Shown here: positions 32,252-35,631 of the stretch, piece by piece
How positions within the stretch are numbered: the first letter of the stretch is position 1
Layout: the number at the start of each line of letters is the position of its first letter
Translations under genes and position numbers: made by a program
Notes under the pieces: generated by a model
The model's input: the letters and a program-made list of their open reading frames with translations, nothing else
The model's database searches: none
Told to the model about the DNA's origin: nothing
Source: Sphaeroforma sirkka
Taxonomy: Eukaryota > Opisthokonta > Ichthyosporea > Ichthyophonida
Direction of reading: 5' to 3'
Length of the DNA: 35,631 nt
Assembly: GCA_001586965.3 (NCBI GenBank)
Contig: LUCW03000462.1
Span: 1-35,631 of the forward strand

Positions 32252-32794
32252 TTAAGCGAGGTTAAACCATTTCTTATTTAGCATCCAATCGGTTGCTAAT
32301 AACTCCTTGACTGTTTTCTGGTAGTCGGGCACAAGTCGAGAGAGCATGTCAGGAAGATGGTTATGTATTCCTGGTATGTGTGTTATATTAAAAGCGAACT
32401 TGGCAATAATGTCATGCCAGCGGCTCACCAACTGTGAATCAGGGTTCATATCTTTTAAGTATGTTAAAGACTTTTGATCACAGGCGACAGTAAAGTAACT
32501 TCCATAAAGGTAGTCTTTAAACTGTCTTAGCGCAGTAACTATAGCAAGGAGCTCTTGTTTAACGGTAGGGTAATTCCGTTGACTCTTATTATAACTCTTG
32601 CTAAAGAATTGTATGTAGCGCGGTTTACCATTTATCGTTTGATAAAGCACTCCACCTACCGCTCGATCTGAAGCGTCGGTTGCTACTTGGAATGGGACAC
32701 CATCCACAGGGTACTGCATGATGGGTGCGTCCATTACTTTACTTTTGACTAGTTTAAATGCATCATCACATTCTTTAGTCCAAAGCTTTCCCAA
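32252..32794 (-). CDS. pol: Element B RNase H
   Basis: An open frame of 180 codons. It includes the connection segment LWTKECDDAF, then FQVATDASDRAVGGVLYQ (first catalytic Asp in TDAS), QRNYPTVKQELLAIVTALRQ (catalytic Glu), YFTVACDQKSLTYL (Asp in the TD/CDQ motif) and NHLPDMLSR (the final A/PDxLSR motif). These are the Ty3/gypsy RNase H hallmarks. It ends at a TAA with in-frame continuation. Confidence 0.9.
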   Translation of the reverse strand: MGKLWTKECDDAFKLVKSKVMDAPIMQYPVDGVPFQVATDASDRAVGGVLYQTINGKPRYIQFFSKSYNKSQRNYPTVKQELLAIVTALRQFKDYLYGSYFTVACDQKSLTYLKDMNPDSQLVSRWHDIIAKFAFNITHIPGIHNHLPDMLSRLVPDYQKTVKELLATDWMLNKKWFNLA

Positions 32795-33313
32795 AGGTCC
32801 TTTGTGCAGCCGTAGGTGACTGAAAGGCTTTTAAGTAATGAGAAAGATGCGGTACCGAATCCGAGAAGAAGTTAACAAACCCACACACAGAGTTCACATC
32901 TCTTCCAGTAATCGGTGTTGATAAATCCAACAGAAATTGTTTCTTGCCGGGATCAATTTCTACCCCTGCTGCAGATACCTTGTAACCAGGTAAGTGTATA
33001 GTATCTTTAGCAAAAGAACACTTGTCCTCGTTAATCTTAAGTTTGGCATGGTTTAGTCGCTTTAAGACTTCCTTAACGAGTTTAACATATTCATGTGCTG
33101 TCTTTGTAAAGATAACTATATCATCTAAATAGACTAATACGTTATACGACAGGTCCGCAAATAGTTCCATCATAACTTGTTGGAAGAAAGAAGGTAACAT
33201 GTGTAAGCCTTCAGGTGCACCTTTAAACTGGTACTTCTTACCTTGCCAAGTAAAGGAAAAGTATTTCCTATGAGGCTCATATATCTGTAGTTGATGGAAT
33301 GCAGCTTTTAAGT
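32775..33313 (-). pseudogene. pol: Element B reverse transcriptase, palm with YLDD
   Basis: The frame after the slip at 33343-33346 reads FSKIDLKAAFHQ (RT motif A with Asp), FTWQGKKYQFKGAPEGLHML (motif B region), then NVLVYLDDIVIF (motif C, YLDD) and the thumb (LNHAKLKINEDKCSF). Together with 33865-33314 this is a full Ty3/gypsy RT except for the frame slip. Confidence 0.85.
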
Positions 33314-33865
33314 CTATCTTGGAAAAGATAGTCGCACCTCCATTTTGCGTAGTATCTCGCTTATCTTAGGTAAGGGAAAACTATGTTGCGGAATTAGTTT
33401 GTTGATTGGTGACAGGTCTAGTACTACTCTTGTTTTACTAAACGTTCCATCAGATTTATATTGATCGACCGCTAAGAGAGCTAAGTTAACTGGGGTTGGA
33501 TCATAATTGATTTCAATTAGACCCTGTTTTAACCAATCTTCGATTTGGGTTTTGACAACGTCTTTGTGTCTCCAACTCACGTAGTTATGTGAAGGACACT
33601 TTAACTTAGAGAAGTCGACGTTTGTTAAGTCAAGTCTAACGTACCCATTAGAGAACTTAAACATACACCAGTCAGTTATTGCAATCTTCCTGTTTTGTAT
33701 AATTAAGTCCATAATTATATCGGTAAAGTGCGGAATCATATCCTTTGCTTCACCTTCCGGAGGTTTAGGTATCTTTAACATATTATCATCTGACTGATCT
33801 TTATTCGGGTCTAGCCCATTAGGCAGACCAGTGAGTGTTATACCTAAACTGAGAAGATCCGTCAT
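33314..33865 (-). pseudogene. pol: Element B reverse transcriptase, fingers
   Basis: It encodes QIEDWLKQGLIEINYDP and TRVVLDLSPINKLIPQHSF then PLPKISEIL, the classic N-terminal RT finger sequence of Ty3/gypsy elements. The true frame leaves this ORF at a four-A run (33343-33346) just before motif A. Confidence 0.85.
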
Positions 33866-34180
33866 ACCTATAATTAATTAGGTGAGTCTTCACTTCTCTT
33901 CTATCTGACAACATTATGTGTGCATAGTCAATGGCTTGTTCGCAAGTAGTAACTTTGCCATTTCCCAAGATTAAATCAGTTGTTTCGTTATGGACAGCCA
34001 TATCTGTAGCGTAGGCTACTCGGCATGAGATAGCAGAGACTTCAGCCCTGGATCAAATAGTGCCATAACTTTTTTCTCCATTTACGAAAACTGTTTGAAA
34101 GATACGTTCATCTCCTTTGGTATAGATTTTATTGAACATTTTCTCATAATCTTGCTCTAGTGCGCACATATGGTACTGTC
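33866..34180 (-). pseudogene. pol: Element B aspartic protease region, frame-broken
   Basis: Around 34090-34020 the minus strand reads VFVNGEK, then (in a second frame) ALFDPG, then (in a third) AEVSAIS. This is the pattern of a retroviral-type aspartic protease active site, with Pro where Thr or Ser is usual after the Asp. Frame changes fall at a six-base T run (34070-34075) and a CCC run (34046-34048) on the plus strand. Downstream the frame 34001-33819 continues with DLILGNGKVTTCEQA, consistent with the protease core. Confidence 0.6.
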
Positions 34181-34202
34181 AGTGCTTAACTTGGACGTCT
34201 GG

Positions 34203-34987
34203 TAAGTCCTTGCAATCCTCTTTGTGCCAACCGTTAGTACCCTTGCAAGTAGCACACTCTTTCATATAGTGTCCAAAATCTGGCTTTGCCTGGTGCACAC
34301 TTAACAGGGTCGTGTCTACCATTCCACTTGCCATTACGTTTTGTGAGGTTGTAACCACACTTCTTGCAAGGCGCTCTCACCTTCTTATCACCTTTCGGTT
34401 CGGTAGAAGTAGAGCCAATATACCCTCCAGTAGTAGTGCGAGGTTTCTTAGTACTACGCGCAGTATTAGTCTCTACTGCGTTTCGCTTAGTGGGCTGGGT
34501 GTAGCTCGTGGTACTAAGTACTCTAGTAGAGGAATTGGTATGCTTGTGTACTATCTTCTCAAAGACAGACCAAGGCATAGATCGCAAATCACCATAGGCG
34601 ATGATGTCATCATTGACTTTCTTAAAGAGGTTAGCTCCCAGAGTCTCCATCATCTGACAAATTAATAAATATTCGCCAGTATAGGTACGACCACCCATCC
34701 GAGTATTCATATGTGTCATATGAGCTAGAGCACCTCGAATAGTGGTATCGTTCGCAAAGAACTTGCGAGACTCTAGAAGTTCACGGTCACGTGCATCTTC
34801 AAAAAAAGGTGTTAAGTATATTGTCACGCAACTGGTGCCAGGGTAGGGCTTTCCAGTTGGGCTCATGAGCCTTCAAGATAGTTCGCCATTCACCTGGCTC
34901 ACAGAAATGAATAAAGGCATTCATCATCTGCTTATCCCTAAGGCTGGCAGACTCCTTAAGTTGGTCGAAGGCCTTCAGTGTCTCCAC
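34203..34987 (-). pseudogene. gag: Element B gag C-terminal half with zinc-binding tail
   Basis: It starts with a helical capsid-like stretch (ETLKAFDQLKESASLRDKQM, then EPGEWRTIL and LLESRKFFA). It ends in a basic segment and a Cys/His tail: CKKCG...H...C, then, after a one-base slip, GHYMKECATCKG and GWHKEDC. The His and Cys arrangement suggests a nucleocapsid zinc knuckle, though not the exact CX2CX4HX4C form. A seven-A run (34801-34807) causes another frame slip between its two open segments. Confidence 0.65.
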
Positions 34988-35027
34988 TGTACTCTCATTA
35001 GTAGAGAAATCGACCTCAGCCTGCGCG

Positions 35028-35631
35028 TTACCTAGCTGCTTTTATAAAGCTTGATTCTAAGTGTTCACGAGGCTCATGCTCAGTGCTACGGGCTGCTAGT
35101 GCCAAGATGGTGTCTATTTCCTTTCTCTTGTTATCGATTAGATAGCGAATGTTATCCGCTTTCCTATCGTCAAGGTCAGAGTCATTCAATAGACGGTCCT
35201 CAAGGACTTGCATACCAGAGCGCAATAGCCTGAGACGAGTATGTCTGGTTCTCACTTCCTCATCCTCAGGATTAGAGCGGGAACTCTCTAACGAGGTACT
35301 GGTGTAGCGATTGCAAAATCGTGATTACCAGGGTTAGTTGGCAAATGAGGGTCGATATTACGAGGATGGTAAGCCTCATCGAGTTCCATACGATCATATC
35401 CTCTGACAGGTTAGGGTTGTCAAGAGGATGGTCGATGGTAGCATCAGAGCCATAGAGATTAAATTTTGAAATATTATTTCTCTCGCCAGTGGTAACTGGC
35501 TTAGTGGTAAACATACTGGCTGGTAAACCAGTAGGTCTCGGGTTCGAAACCCGGCCCGAATTTTTTTCTTCTTCTTCGGTATAGGAAGAATATCAGCCAA
35601 GTGGGACACGGTGATGAGGGTCCACAACTGC
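35028..35631 (-). pseudogene. gag: Element B gag N-terminal half, cut by window edge
   Basis: It matches element A gag from the right edge to about 35263 with few differences, then continues past the point where A is interrupted: RTRHTRLRLLRSGMQVLEDR, DRKADNIRYLIDNKRKEIDT. It includes the same tRNA-like insert and frame change as A, plus a one-base difference near 35408. It ends at TAG/TAA near 35030 because of one extra A in a run, after which the frame continues in 34987-34203. Confidence 0.65.
35490..35567 (+). tRNA. tRNA-like sequence inside gag of element B with Pol III terminator
   Basis: On the plus strand, antisense to gag, A box TGGCTTAGTGG spans 35497-35507 and B box GGTTCGAAACC spans 35541-35551, with standard spacing. 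A strong T-arm is followed by seven T (35561-35567), a Pol III terminator. The acceptor ends do not pair and the D stem is weak, so it is probably a tRNA-derived pseudogene or insert. It could still be transcribed by Pol III. Confidence 0.5.

Larger units (their letters stand above)
29267..35631 (-). mobile_element. Element B: Ty3/gypsy chromovirus-like retrotransposon, 5' end outside window
   Basis: Read on the minus strand from the right edge: gag (35631 to about 34180), protease (about 34170-34020), reverse transcriptase (33865-32775), RNase H (32794-32252), an NPP-motif domain (32245-31715), integrase (31728-30611), GPY/F plus chromodomain-like segment (30758-29991), polypurine tract and 3' LTR. 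The order PR-RT-RH-INT is that of Ty3/gypsy elements. The 5' LTR lies beyond the window. The reading frame is broken about ten times, nearly always by one base in a homopolymer. Confidence 0.85.

Overview
The window looks like nuclear DNA of a eukaryote. It has spliceosomal introns (GT donors, AG acceptors), long AT and GT microsatellites, sparse coding sequence, and a Ty3/gypsy LTR retrotransposon with a chromodomain-like tail. The host clade cannot be fixed from the sequence. A protist with an expanded ankyrin/kinase repertoire, for example an ichthyosporean-like holozoan, is only a guess.

The main content is a family of decayed multi-exon genes with one order of modules: ankyrin repeats (largely one exon per repeat), a 26-residue linker exon, a helical region, a protein kinase domain, and a RING/RBR-like zinc domain. 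Four members are visible. Member 1 (minus strand, about 12296 to 3505) is the most complete. Member 2 (plus strand, about 13776 to 20360) is a head-to-head inverted duplicate of it and lacks the last zinc module. Member 4 (minus strand, 23505 to 22945) is only the 3' zinc module. Member 3 (plus strand, about 23660 to 27643) has ankyrin introns and exons plus the start of the helical exon, where a retrotransposon cuts it off. The inverted duplication extends past the genes, because 2340-3000 matches the reverse complement of 21095-21765.

Layout: 1-2339 has no recognised gene and holds a large AT/GT microsatellite block (723-1661). 2340-3000 is the left arm of the inverted flank. 3505-12296 is member 1. 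12297-13775 is the spacer between the divergent genes. 13776-20360 is member 2. 20361-22944 is non-coding and contains the right arm of the flank. 22945-27643 holds members 4 and 3, broken up by two foldback palindromes and an unidentified insertion. 27644-35631 is retrotransposon.

The retrotransposon block is best read as one nested insertion. Element A (plus strand) has a 595-bp LTR at 27644-28238 and the start of gag. An almost identical element B (minus strand) is inserted into A's gag. B's 594-bp 3' LTR is 29267-29860, and its gag-pol runs from the right window edge down to about 29991. B encodes a zinc-binding Gag tail, aspartic protease, reverse transcriptase, RNase H, an extra domain with an NPP motif, a DDE integrase, a GPY/F module and a chromodomain-like segment. 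Both gag copies carry the same tRNA-like sequence with Pol III boxes. Nearly all frame breaks in B are single-base changes in homopolymer runs, and several in member 1 are too, which raises the possibility of sequencing error.
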